NCBI RefSeq assembly: GCF_019127135.1
Contig: NZ_JAHOEA010000081.1
Location: 1 to 10,994, forward strand
Direction: 5' to 3'
DNA: 10,994 nucleotides
DNA from: Segatella copri
GTDB taxonomy: Bacteria > Bacteroidota > Bacteroidia > Bacteroidales > Bacteroidaceae
A model generated the notes under the pieces. The model ran no database searches. It saw only the letters and a list, made by a program, of their open reading frames with translations, and was not told where the DNA came from. A program made the translations under genes and the position numbers. Shown here one piece after another: positions 1 to 6,601 of this stretch; position 1 is the stretch's first letter, and every line of letters starts with the position of its first letter.

Positions 1-89
1 ATTGGAAATGCCAAAGAAAAGAACAACTTTCTTCGCTTTAAGACACAAAAAAGCCATTCAGCATCAGGATTTTAAACGATACAAAACAC

Positions 90-136
90 ATTATGCAAAT
101 TGCATTATGTAATCAGCATAATGTAATCTGCATAAT
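90..136 (-). terminator. Long imperfect inverted repeat after the AAA-ATPase-like gene
   Basis: Arms at 90-109 and 117-136 pair at 18 of 20 positions (one of the two others is a G-U in one orientation) around a 7-nt loop. It starts 26 bases past the stop of the minus-strand gene, so it probably works as a transcription end or mRNA 3' stabiliser. The stem is very AT-rich and no clean T-run follows it, so it is not a textbook intrinsic terminator. The rest of 1-162 shows no gene I can support. Confidence 0.45.
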
Positions 137-162
137 TCATATACAAATACATCTCAGTAACT

Positions 163-1923
163 TTATTCTATCTCCTCACACACCACCATATCCACGCTTC
201 TGAATATCACAACAATCTTGTGAAGGCGGGTGGTCTTTACCTCAGATTTCACCACATCACTATCTGCATAGCGATTAACCTGAGCGATGGCTGCCTCTCT
301 CAGCTTCGCCACCTGCTCATCGGTGGCATCCGACTTGCAATATTTCAACTCCACAATGTATGAATGCTCCATATCCGGATAATTCTCCAGGAGCGGACGC
401 AGGAAGATGTCGGCATAACCAGCCTGGTTATCCAGTTCTGAGATTGGACGATAGAACATATTCTGACAGGTCATCGCTAAGGTAAAACCATGCACATACG
501 ACTCACCCTTCTGTCGATCACGCTGAGAAGAAAAGCGCTTGATGGCATCAGCTATAAAGCCGAAATAAGATTTATAATCACCATCATAAGCAAAGCCACT
601 CTCCAAATCACTCTTCTGATAGGTATCGTAAGCCAGTTCGTTCTCCTTATAGGTACTCAGCAAATAAGCATATATCTGCTCTCTAGCCACCTCGTTAGGA
701 ATCACAAACTTGGTCTTGCCACGATAGGTTCCATCAATTGTCAGCATGCCAAAGTAGAAGAGCAAACTGACGAAATTGTCCGGATCGTTGATGCTCTCAG
801 CAGGAAATCCCCTTTTCAAGTTTCCCGTAACAAATCCATCCGTAACCAGATGCTGGATGATGCTGGCATCATGGGCAAACTCCTTATCGTGGCGGATGAG
901 CATACGAAGCTTGTTATAATCTACACGGATGTTATCCTCTATCATATCACGAGGAATATCACAATTATTGTGAATATACTGGTCGATGAAATACAGCACC
1001 ATCACAGAGTTATACATCGTTACCTGACCATATCTGTTGATAGCAAAGCAGTAGTTATCATACCATGGTTTCATCACCTGGATAAGTTCATCCACGGAAT
1101 GACGGAAAGGACAAACCGAAGAATAGTAGGTCAACATCTCACGTACTTCTTCCTCCGTAAATCCCGTCATCTCGTTAAACTCGGCGCTCAAGGAATAGTT
1201 GGTGCCGATATTGAAACCACTGGTCAAATCATCCATCGTCACAGGACTGACACCTGTTACGAAAACACGCTTCAAGGATGTACTTGTAGCCGCCTTCACC
1301 GCATCAAAGAAGAGACGCAGATAGCCTTCGCCATACGTCTGCTTGCGATAATTGGTCATATATTGCGGCTCAGCAAGAATCTTATTGGTAAAATGGTCGT
1401 ACTCATCTATGAAGAGATAGATTTGCTGACCAACTTTATCACATACTTCGCAAATATACTGCAACTGATTGATAGATCCCTCCTGCTTGTTCATTTCCTC
1501 CTTGATATCTTTAGGAAGATACTGCTGATAAACATCACAGAAAATATTGTAGCTGATATTGCAGGTAGCATCCAAACCATCCTTATAATCGTCGATACCA
1601 GCTGCAACTACAGAGAAATTCAGATTCAGCACCAAAAAGGAATTACGCTCAGGGGTTGGATTCTTACCTATATAAAGATCACCAAAGAGCTGATTAAACT
1701 TATCCTTCTTGTTCACATCATAGTAATTCTGGAGCATAGAAAGGGTAAGGCTCTTGCCGAAACGGCGAGGGCGAATATAAAAGAAATACTTATTTGCTGC
1801 CTCTATTTCTTCTATAAACGGAGTCTTATCCACATAATAGCAATCATCCTTTCTAACATCCTCAAAATTCATCATGCCATAAGGGATGCGCTTGCGATAT
1901 ATGCGTTTCTTCTTCTGTTCCAT
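163..1923 (-). CDS. AAA-ATPase-like / PD-(D/E)XK nuclease-superfamily protein
   Basis: This 586-residue protein matches the family with an N-terminal AAA-ATPase-like domain (Pfam AAA-ATPase_like) and a C-terminal PD-(D/E)XK nuclease-like domain (PDDEXK_9). Seen in the sequence: the family opening with IPYGMMNFEDVR at about 13-24 and YYVDKT at 29-34; a degenerate Walker A, RPRRFGKS at 51-58; a Walker B, IYLFIDEYD at 168-176; and near the C terminus GYADIFL (Asp505) followed by IVELKY (Glu525, Lys527), the pattern of a D...ExK nuclease centre, then AQVNRY at 547-552. Both active centres look intact and the length is normal for the family. No signal peptide or membrane segment is evident, so it should be cytoplasmic. 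The family is heavily expanded in Bacteroidales and its cellular role is not established; mobile-element-associated or defence roles have been suggested only by analogy. It stands alone here with its own promoter. Family assignment is firm, function unknown. Confidence 0.9.
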   Translation of the reverse strand: MEQKKKRIYRKRIPYGMMNFEDVRKDDCYYVDKTPFIEEIEAANKYFFYIRPRRFGKSLTLSMLQNYYDVNKKDKFNQLFGDLYIGKNPTPERNSFLVLNLNFSVVAAGIDDYKDGLDATCNISYNIFCDVYQQYLPKDIKEEMNKQEGSINQLQYICEVCDKVGQQIYLFIDEYDHFTNKILAEPQYMTNYRKQTYGEGYLRLFFDAVKAATSTSLKRVFVTGVSPVTMDDLTSGFNIGTNYSLSAEFNEMTGFTEEEVREMLTYYSSVCPFRHSVDELIQVMKPWYDNYCFAINRYGQVTMYNSVMVLYFIDQYIHNNCDIPRDMIEDNIRVDYNKLRMLIRHDKEFAHDASIIQHLVTDGFVTGNLKRGFPAESINDPDNFVSLLFYFGMLTIDGTYRGKTKFVIPNEVAREQIYAYLLSTYKENELAYDTYQKSDLESGFAYDGDYKSYFGFIADAIKRFSSQRDRQKGESYVHGFTLAMTCQNMFYRPISELDNQAGYADIFLRPLLENYPDMEHSYIVELKYCKSDATDEQVAKLREAAIAQVNRYADSDVVKSEVKTTRLHKIVVIFRSVDMVVCEEIE

Positions 1924-1957
1924 ATCTACTACTTTTTTGACTTTATCTTTCTTTGTG

Positions 1958-1989
1958 CAAAACTACAATAATATTTCCTAACTAACAAA
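1958..1989 (-). promoter_or_regulatory. Bacteroidota-type promoter of the AAA-ATPase-like gene
   Basis: Read on the minus strand, TTTG (1986-1989) is followed after exactly 20 nt by TAGTTTTG (1958-1965), which fits the Bacteroidota -33/-7 consensus TTTG ... TAnnTTTG. Transcription would start near 1950, giving a leader of about 27 nt before the ATG at 1923. Confidence 0.7.
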
Positions 1990-2118
1990 GAAAATGATGA
2001 GAAATCATACTTTATCTTATTTTTTTCTCCTCACCCAGACCTTATGGCTGTGCTGAGCCACAGAGCGGACTCAAAGAAAAGTTCAATAAAAGTATAATAT
2101 ATTATAAATAAGAATGCC

Positions 2119-2180
2119 ATATTGTACTTTATCTTGCGAAATCTGAAAATATTTATTATTTTTGCAAAAAAGTACAATAT
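2119..2180. promoter_or_regulatory. 12-bp inverted repeat bracketing the promoter (operator-like)
   Basis: ATATTGTACTTT at 2119-2130 and its exact reverse complement AAAGTACAATAT at 2169-2180 sit just upstream of the -33 element and over the expected start of transcription. A third copy, AAAGTATAATAT, differing at one base, lies at 2089-2100, and a partial copy (TACTTTATCTT, 2008-2018, repeated at 2125-2135) lies further upstream. The placement suggests binding sites for a repressor that could loop across the promoter. The regulator is unknown, and the AT-rich context makes chance similarity possible. Confidence 0.4.
2134..2164 (+). promoter_or_regulatory. Promoter of the VOC remnant and probably ogt
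   Basis: TTG at 2134-2136 and TATTTTTG at 2157-2164 are separated by 20 nt, matching the Bacteroidota promoter pattern. The expected start is near 2171, only about 14 nt before the ATG of the broken VOC gene at 2185. Nothing resembling a terminator lies between this promoter and ogt at 2337, so it probably now serves ogt. Confidence 0.6.
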
Positions 2181-2184
2181 ATAT

Positions 2185-2309
2185 ATGAAACTTAACAAAA
2201 TCCATCATATAGCCGTGATTTGCTCAGACTATGAGAAATCCAAGCATCTCTATACAGATGTGCTCGGAATGAAGATCATGGTTTGCCGATAGAATTGTAT
2301 GAAAAATAA
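2185..2309 (+). pseudogene. VOC/glyoxalase-family gene with internal deletion
   Basis: From ATG 2185 the frame reads 35 codons to a stop at 2290-2292. The peptide opens MKLNKIHHIAVICSDYEKSK and continues HLYTDVLGMKI, which is the characteristic N terminus of the small VOC-superfamily proteins related to YaeR/SMU1112c (normally about 125-130 residues), including the first metal-binding-type His. Immediately after, in another frame (2274-2309), the codons read DHGLPIELYEK and a stop, which is the usual C-terminal ending of the same family. The middle of the gene, some 80 residues, is therefore missing and the two ends are joined out of frame. The product cannot fold as a VOC domain. Family assignment rests on my recognition of both ends; an assembly error is the main alternative. 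Its promoter remains and ogt begins 27 nt later. Confidence 0.75.
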
Positions 2310-2336
2310 AAATTCTGTTTAATCGTATTTGATAGA

Positions 2337-2846
2337 ATGCAGCAAATAAACATCCAATATAACAACTCGCCCTGCGGAGAGTTAATTCTGGCATCAGTGG
2401 GTGATGAATTGTGTCTATGTGATTGGAATGAAAAGCCATGTGCAGAGCGCAATAAGCTTCGACTAGCAAGGTATATGAACGCAGATTTCAAGATAGAGAC
2501 ATCTTCTGTCCTGGAGCTGGCTAGGCAGCAACTGGATGAATATTTTTTAGGCATCCGCAGGTCATTCGAAATTCCGTTGCATCCTGTAGGAACAGATTTC
2601 CAGAGAAAAGTATGGAATGCATTGCTTGATATACCATATGGTGAAACCAGAAGCTATAAGGAAATCGCTCAAAGTATAGGCAATCCCAATTGTGTCAGAG
2701 CCGTGGCTGGAGCAATCGGAGCCAACGGCATCAGCATCCTTATCCCCTGCCATCGCATTATCGGCAGCAACCGTTCCCTGACAGGCTTTGCCGGAGGACT
2801 GGAAGCAAAGAGAATTTTGCTGGAACTGGAGACTGAAAAATCATAA
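2337..2846 (+). CDS. ogt: Methylated-DNA--[protein]-cysteine S-methyltransferase
   Basis: The 169-residue protein repairs O6-alkylguanine (and O4-alkylthymine) in DNA by moving the alkyl group onto its own cysteine in a suicide reaction in the cytoplasm. The active-site motif ILIPCHRII is at 135-142, with the acceptor Cys138 and His139. Upstream are the helix-turn-helix segment, with IPYGETRSYKEIA at 99-111, and RAVAGAIGAN at 121-130, whose Arg121 corresponds to the arginine finger that flips the base. The C-terminal SLTGFAGGLEAKRILLELE is standard. The N-terminal part, with SPCGELILAS at 11-20, is the usual Ogt ribonuclease-like domain; there is no Ada-type regulatory domain. The ATG at 2337 is chosen because the family N terminus starts here. 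It lies 27 nt after the broken VOC gene and has no clear promoter of its own, so it probably depends on the promoter at 2134-2164. The usual Asn-Pro before the active site is Asn-Gly here (130-131). Confidence 0.95.
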   Translation: MQQINIQYNNSPCGELILASVGDELCLCDWNEKPCAERNKLRLARYMNADFKIETSSVLELARQQLDEYFLGIRRSFEIPLHPVGTDFQRKVWNALLDIPYGETRSYKEIAQSIGNPNCVRAVAGAIGANGISILIPCHRIIGSNRSLTGFAGGLEAKRILLELETEKS

Positions 2847-2902
2847 ATGCATTCCATTATCACTTCCCTTATCATGGAAATACCTATATCTGGAAATGAT
2901 AA

Positions 2903-2940
2903 TATGGGACGGAACGAGACCTAAAACGTTCCGTCCCATA
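2903..2940 (+). terminator. 14-bp perfect hairpin after ogt
   Basis: Arms 2903-2916 and 2927-2940 are perfectly complementary (TATGGGACGGAACG and its reverse complement) around a 10-nt loop. The stem begins 56 nt after the ogt stop and precedes the GH9 promoter, so it probably ends the ogt transcript. No T-run follows on either strand, which is unusual for an intrinsic terminator. The remainder of the 2847-3079 gap shows only the GH9 promoter motif. Confidence 0.6.
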
Positions 2941-3024
2941 GAAACAAAAAGGCTCAACAAAGAATAAACCATACTAAAAGCAAAAATAATCCAGAAAACA
3001 TAAACAATTTCCAACTAAAATAAC

Positions 3025-3032
3025 TATCTTTG
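3025..3032 (+). promoter_or_regulatory. -7 promoter motif of the GH9 gene
   Basis: TATCTTTG at 3025-3032 fits the Bacteroidota TAnnTTTG element and would start transcription near 3039, giving an A-rich leader of about 40 nt. I see no convincing TTG or TTTG at the matching -33 distance, so the promoter may be weak or need an activator. Confidence 0.45.
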
Positions 3033-3079
3033 CAGACAATAAGCATAAAACAACTATAACACTTTAAAAATAAGGCAAA

Positions 3080-4810
3080 ATGAGAAAAGTAATCTTAACC
3101 GCTATGGCACTGCTGACAGCAGTAACGATGCTAGCTTCTTCTGAGAAGAATCCCATCAAGGTTAACCAGGTTGGCTATTTGACCCATGAAAGCAAGATAG
3201 CAACCATAGAACCTGAGGCAAAGTCCAAAAGCTTCCTCATCAGAGACCAAGAGGGTAAAACCGTCTGGCGCACAAAACATGCAACCACCAAGAAATCCCC
3301 ATTCTCCAGCAAGATCCGCCAGGAGATAGACTTCTCCTCTATCACCAAGCCTGGCAGGTATACCCTGGTAGCAGGAAGACATCAACAAAGCTTCATCATT
3401 TCCAGCGATCCCTATACGGAAGCCTTGAAAGCATCCATCAAAGGCTACTACTATCAGCGTTCTGGGGAGAGATTGGAAAGAAAGTATGCTGGCGAGTACG
3501 CACGACCGGCAGCTCACCTGGATACTCATGTCATGGTGCATCCTTCGGCAGCAAGCCCTAAAAGACCGGCGGGAACCATCATCTCTTCTCCCAAGGGATG
3601 GTACGATGCTGGCGACTATAACAAATATATCGTCAATTCAGGATTTACCCTCGGACTGATTCTGCAGTCCTACCAGCTCCATCAGGATAGATTCAATTCT
3701 CTCAATCTTCAAATTCCGGAATCCGACAATAAGATACCGGATATCCTGGATGAGATGATGTATAACCTAGAGTGGATGCTCACCATGCAGGATCCAACCG
3801 ATGGAGGAGTATATCATAAACTCACCACCCCTAACTTTGAGGGATTCGTGATGCCAGAAGACTGCAAGCAGCAACGTTATGTGGTACAGAAAACCACCAC
3901 AGCTGCTCTCGACTTTGCTGCCACCATGGCACTGGCCGCCAGAATCTACCAAAAATTCCCTGAGTTCCAAAGCTTCTGCCAACAAGCCATAGAATCAGCT
4001 GAAAGAGCATACGCATGGGCTGTGAAACACCCCACTGTCTATTACGACCAGGATGGAAACAACAAGAAATTCTCGCCAGCCATCCATACGGGTGGTTATG
4101 GAGACAACCACACCGAAGACGAGTTTTTCTGGGCAGCTACAGAACTATACTTCACGACTTCAGAAACATCCTACCTGGAACAGGCAAAACAGTTTGTTCC
4201 AGATGAATTCAGCATTCCATCCTGGGGTAACGTGGCAGGTCTGGGCATCTTCCAATGGGTAAACCAGGAACTCCTTGGCACCCCAGATGCCGGCAAGCTC
4301 CCTATGAAAGAGATCAAAGAATCTCTTAAGAAAAAATGTGATGAGGATATCCTAGAACTGGCTACCTCTTCATTCCACAGTATCTTCGGCAACAGCGCCC
4401 AAGACTTCCACTGGGGAAGCAACTCTGAAAGCTGCCTGGGAAGAGGCATTGCCCAAATGTACGAGTATGCCCTGACAAAGGACAACAAATATAGGCAAGC
4501 CGCCCTCTCCACCTTAGACTATTTCTTTGGACGTAACGCCACAGGCTATTGCTACCTGACAGGCTTCGGCACCCAGAGGGTCATGAATATCCACCACCGT
4601 ATCTCTGCAGCCGACAATATCAAGGAGCCAGTACCTGGTCTGGTGGCTGGAGGAGCCAACAAGGGACAGGAAGATGCAGAATTCGTACCAGCCTATGCTT
4701 CCAATATTCCAGATGAATCCTACCAGGATAACGTCGGCAGCTATGCTTCGAACGAGATTGCCATCAACTGGAACGCCTATCTGGTGTCCCTGCTTGGATG
4801 GATAAACTAA
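3080..4810 (+). CDS. Glycoside hydrolase family 9 beta-glucanase (cellulase), secreted
   Basis: This 576-residue protein is a family 9 glycoside hydrolase, an inverting enzyme cutting beta-1,4-glucans such as cellulose, mixed-linkage glucan or their oligosaccharides. Residues 1-19 form a signal peptide (MRKVILTAMALLTAVTMLA) without a lipobox cysteine, so it is exported to the periplasm or beyond rather than lipid-anchored. Residues 25-110 (IKVNQVGY start) are the Ig-like CelD_N domain. The catalytic (alpha/alpha)6 domain follows, with GWYDAGDYNKY at 173-183 carrying the paired Asp176 and Asp179, the conserved NIHHR at 503-507 with Asp512, and SYASNEIAINWNA at 554-566 whose Glu559 is the general acid. 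All key residues are present and the protein ends right after the domain, with no carbohydrate-binding module, dockerin or type 9 secretion tail. No SusC/SusD genes adjoin it, so it is a stand-alone gene, with a hairpin after the stop. Exact substrate cannot be read from sequence. Confidence 0.95.
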   Translation: MRKVILTAMALLTAVTMLASSEKNPIKVNQVGYLTHESKIATIEPEAKSKSFLIRDQEGKTVWRTKHATTKKSPFSSKIRQEIDFSSITKPGRYTLVAGRHQQSFIISSDPYTEALKASIKGYYYQRSGERLERKYAGEYARPAAHLDTHVMVHPSAASPKRPAGTIISSPKGWYDAGDYNKYIVNSGFTLGLILQSYQLHQDRFNSLNLQIPESDNKIPDILDEMMYNLEWMLTMQDPTDGGVYHKLTTPNFEGFVMPEDCKQQRYVVQKTTTAALDFAATMALAARIYQKFPEFQSFCQQAIESAERAYAWAVKHPTVYYDQDGNNKKFSPAIHTGGYGDNHTEDEFFWAATELYFTTSETSYLEQAKQFVPDEFSIPSWGNVAGLGIFQWVNQELLGTPDAGKLPMKEIKESLKKKCDEDILELATSSFHSIFGNSAQDFHWGSNSESCLGRGIAQMYEYALTKDNKYRQAALSTLDYFFGRNATGYCYLTGFGTQRVMNIHHRISAADNIKEPVPGLVAGGANKGQEDAEFVPAYASNIPDESYQDNVGSYASNEIAINWNAYLVSLLGWIN

Positions 4811-4844
4811 CAGCACATTGGAGATTATCCGTATAAAGACCAAA

Positions 4845-4878
4845 AGAGGGTGTGTCATGGACTTATGACACACCCTCT
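4845..4878 (+). terminator. Terminator hairpin of the GH9 gene
   Basis: Arms 4845-4858 and 4865-4878 form a perfect 14-bp, partly GC-rich stem (AGAGGGTGTGTCAT and its complement) with a 6-nt loop, 34 nt past the GH9 stop. The plus side lacks a strong T-run, while A residues at 4842-4844 give a few T's on the minus side, so it may also block read-through from the convergent operon. Confidence 0.75.
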
Positions 4879-5031
4879 CCAAACTTTCATGAACAATATC
4901 TGTAAGAAAGAGTTTAAGATACGAAAAACATTCAACAGCAGATTTTGAATGTAGCAAACTACATGATACAAATAAAATATGTAATCTGCAAGATGCATCA
5001 TTTTTTCCTTTTCAACCCAGCATACTAAAAC

Positions 5032-5064
5032 AAGGGAGCGAACTGCACCGCAACCCGCTCCCTT
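5032..5064 (-). terminator. Terminator hairpin of the 2-oxoacid oxidoreductase operon
   Basis: Arms 5032-5040 and 5056-5064 (AAGGGAGCG and its complement) enclose a 15-nt loop, 20 nt past the stop of the gamma-subunit gene. On the minus strand the stem is followed by GTTTTAG. Together with the hairpin at 4845-4878 it separates two convergent transcription units. Between the two hairpins I see only a weak 8-bp inverted repeat (4928-4935 with 4945-4952). Confidence 0.65.
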
Positions 5065-5084
5065 ATCTATACTGATGATTGAAT

Positions 5085-5630
5085 TTAATCAACCTTTTCG
5101 ATAATCTTCATTCCCTCTTCCACTGCCTGCATGTTCAGCGGAATCAAACCATGATGGCGCTCTGGCAATGACTTGTAAAGCGCCTTGTTCAAACCATCGG
5201 TGCTCACTACAGGACAAACCTTCAGCAGTCCACCCAATACAATCATATTGAACACCTTCGAATTTTTCATCTCGGCAGCCTTGTCCATCGCATCGATGCG
5301 ATAAATGGTGATATCCTTGCGCTGAGGAGGATTCATCACGCCATAGCCATCATAAATCAGGATGCCGCCTGGCTTAATCTTCGGCTCAAACTTGTCGAGC
5401 GATGGTTGGTTGAGCACGATGGCTACATCATAATGGCTCAGGATAGGCGAAGAGATGCGACTGTCGCTCACAATGACCGTTACGTTGGCAGTACCGCCAC
5501 GCTGCTCTGGTCCGTAAGCAGGCATCCAGGTTACCTCCTTATCCTCCATCAGTCCTGAATAAGCCAGAATCTTTCCCATAGAGAGAACGCCCTGACCGCC
5601 AAAACCGGATATAATGATTTCTGTCTTCAT
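5085..5630 (-). CDS. 2-oxoacid:ferredoxin oxidoreductase, gamma subunit
   Basis: The 181-residue protein is the gamma (catalytic-domain III type) subunit of the thiamine-dependent 2-oxoacid:acceptor oxidoreductases (KorC/VorC-like; Pfam POR). This subunit helps bind CoA at the active site of the alpha-beta-gamma-delta complex. Seen: the glycine-rich N-terminal IIISGFGGQGV at 5-15, WMPAYGPEQRGG at 35-46, SSPILSHYDVAIVLN at 60-74 and FNMIVLGGLLK at 127-137, all hallmarks of the family. Length is normal. It is the last gene of the operon, 192 nt after the beta gene, and that gap is filled with repeats; a terminator hairpin follows its stop. No membrane segments, so cytoplasmic. Subunit identity is certain, but whether the complex prefers 2-oxoglutarate or branched-chain 2-oxoacids cannot be settled here. 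Confidence 0.93.
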   Translation of the reverse strand: MKTEIIISGFGGQGVLSMGKILAYSGLMEDKEVTWMPAYGPEQRGGTANVTVIVSDSRISSPILSHYDVAIVLNQPSLDKFEPKIKPGGILIYDGYGVMNPPQRKDITIYRIDAMDKAAEMKNSKVFNMIVLGGLLKVCPVVSTDGLNKALYKSLPERHHGLIPLNMQAVEEGMKIIEKVD

Positions 5631-5637
5631 ATTTTTA

Positions 5638-5745
5638 ACTTTGAACTTTGAGAATTGAACTTTGAACTTTATAATTACTTTTTATGACTTTGAACTTTGA
5701 GAATTGAACTTTGAACTTTATGATTACTTTTTATGACTTTGAACT
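5638..5745. repeat. 49-bp tandem repeat in the beta-gamma gap
   Basis: Two copies of a 49-bp unit lie head to tail at 5638-5686 and 5687-5735 and differ at a single base. The first 10 bases of a third copy follow at 5736-5745. The unit is itself built from ACTTTGAACTTTGA and GAATTGAACTTTGAAC blocks. It starts 8 nt upstream of the ATG of the gamma gene, so it lies in that gene's leader region. Confidence 0.85.
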
Positions 5746-5799
5746 ATATAGAGACCTACTTTTTGCAAGTTAAGGTAATCATAAAGTTCAAAGTTCAAT
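5703..5799. repeat. 25-bp perfect inverted repeat in the beta-gamma gap
   Basis: Bases 5703-5727 and 5775-5799 are exact reverse complements (25 of 25) with a 47-nt spacer. The left arm lies inside the second 49-bp tandem unit. The right arm continues into further GTTCAAAGTTCAATGTTC repeats reaching the stop codon of the beta gene at 5823. In RNA this would fold into a long hairpin between the two coding regions of the operon. Confidence 0.85.
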
Positions 5800-5822
5800 G
5801 TTCAAAGTTCAATGTTCTATGT

Positions 5823-6587
5823 TCAAATTCCCGTTGTATCCTTCAGGTCGCCCTTAGGATACTGCTTAAACATGTTCTCTTCCATCCACTTGTTAGCCTC
5901 AACAGGTGAAAGTTTCCAACCGCTGTTGCAGGTAGAAACAATCTCTACCAGGCTGGAACCCTTGCCTTGCATGCTTGCCTCGAATGCCTTGCGGATAGCC
6001 TTCTTCGCCTTCTTGATGCTTGCCACGGTCTCCACACTCTGGCGGGTTACATAACAGGTGCCCTGCAGATGGCTTGCCAACTCGGTAATATTGAGTGGAT
6101 AACCATGAAGATCAGCCTCTCTACCGTAAGGACAGGTAGCAGTCTTCTGACCCAAGAGCGTGGTTGGAGCCATCTGACCACCGGTCATACCATAAATGGC
6201 ATTATTGATGAAGATGATGGCGATGTGCTCACCACGGTTCAGGGCGTGGATGGTTTCGCAGGTACCGATGCACGCCAAATCGCCATCGCCCTGATAAGTG
6301 AAGACGAGACGATCAGGCCACAAGCGCTTGATGCCTGTAGCTACAGCAGGTGCACGGCCATGGGCAGCCTCCTGCCAGTCTATATCCAAATAGCGATAAG
6401 CAAAGACAGCGCAGCCCACCGGACATACGCCCACCGTCTTATCCTCCATGCCCATCTCCTCGATAACCTCGGCAACGAGCTTATGAACTACGCCATGCGA
6501 ACACCCCGGGCAATAGTGCATCGGGGTATCGTTCATCAGCGTAGGCTTCTTATATACCAGATTCTCTGGTGAAATGATATCATTCAT
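5823..6587 (-). CDS. 2-oxoacid:ferredoxin oxidoreductase, beta subunit (TPP-binding)
   Basis: The 254-residue protein is the beta subunit (KorB-like) that binds thiamine pyrophosphate and carries the proximal iron-sulfur cluster. Seen: CPGCSHG at 26-32, HGRAPAVATGIK at 76-87, and the TPP motif starting GDGD at 100-103 and ending with Asn128-Asn129 in INNAIYGMTGGQMAPTT (127-143). Cys26, Cys29, Cys55 or Cys59, and Cys220 are the likely [4Fe-4S] ligands by analogy with solved KorB-type structures. Length is normal. It decarboxylates the 2-oxoacid through TPP and passes electrons to the ferredoxin-like subunit encoded two genes upstream. The stop codon TGA at 5823-5825 falls within the GTTCAAA repeat tract, so the repeat supplies the end of the gene. 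The alpha gene ends 86 nt upstream. Confidence 0.95.
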   Translation of the reverse strand: MNDIISPENLVYKKPTLMNDTPMHYCPGCSHGVVHKLVAEVIEEMGMEDKTVGVCPVGCAVFAYRYLDIDWQEAAHGRAPAVATGIKRLWPDRLVFTYQGDGDLACIGTCETIHALNRGEHIAIIFINNAIYGMTGGQMAPTTLLGQKTATCPYGREADLHGYPLNITELASHLQGTCYVTRQSVETVASIKKAKKAIRKAFEASMQGKGSSLVEIVSTCNSGWKLSPVEANKWMEENMFKQYPKGDLKDTTGI

Positions 6588-6601
6588 TTTATTTAATTTA
6601 T

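Noticed and set aside
1..57. A 19-codon minus-strand open frame starting at 57 and leaving the window
   Set aside because: It is too short to recognise and lacks a promoter motif; it could be the start of a gene beyond the left edge but nothing supports this.
490..1971. A 493-codon open frame on the plus strand opposite the AAA-ATPase-like gene
   Set aside because: It is antisense to a well-supported gene, shows no recognisable domain, is rich in Ile/Leu/His runs as expected from reverse-complemented codons, and has no promoter or end signal of its own.
2041..2075. Small hairpin CTGTG...CACAG near 2047-2062
   Set aside because: Only five base pairs, no T-run and no link to a gene end, so it is at chance level.
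163..2846. Defence island or mobile element at the left end
   Set aside because: Apart from the AAA/PD-(D/E)XK protein there is no integrase, transposase, methyltransferase of the restriction type, toxin-antitoxin pair or att-like repeat; ogt is a DNA-repair protein, not a modification enzyme.
3080..4810. Polysaccharide utilisation locus around the GH9 gene
   Set aside because: No SusC, SusD, sensor or other carbohydrate-active gene lies next to it, and hairpins close both sides.
5638..5799. CRISPR array
   Set aside because: The 49-bp copies are directly adjacent with no unique spacers and there are no cas genes nearby; it is a tandem and inverted intergenic repeat.
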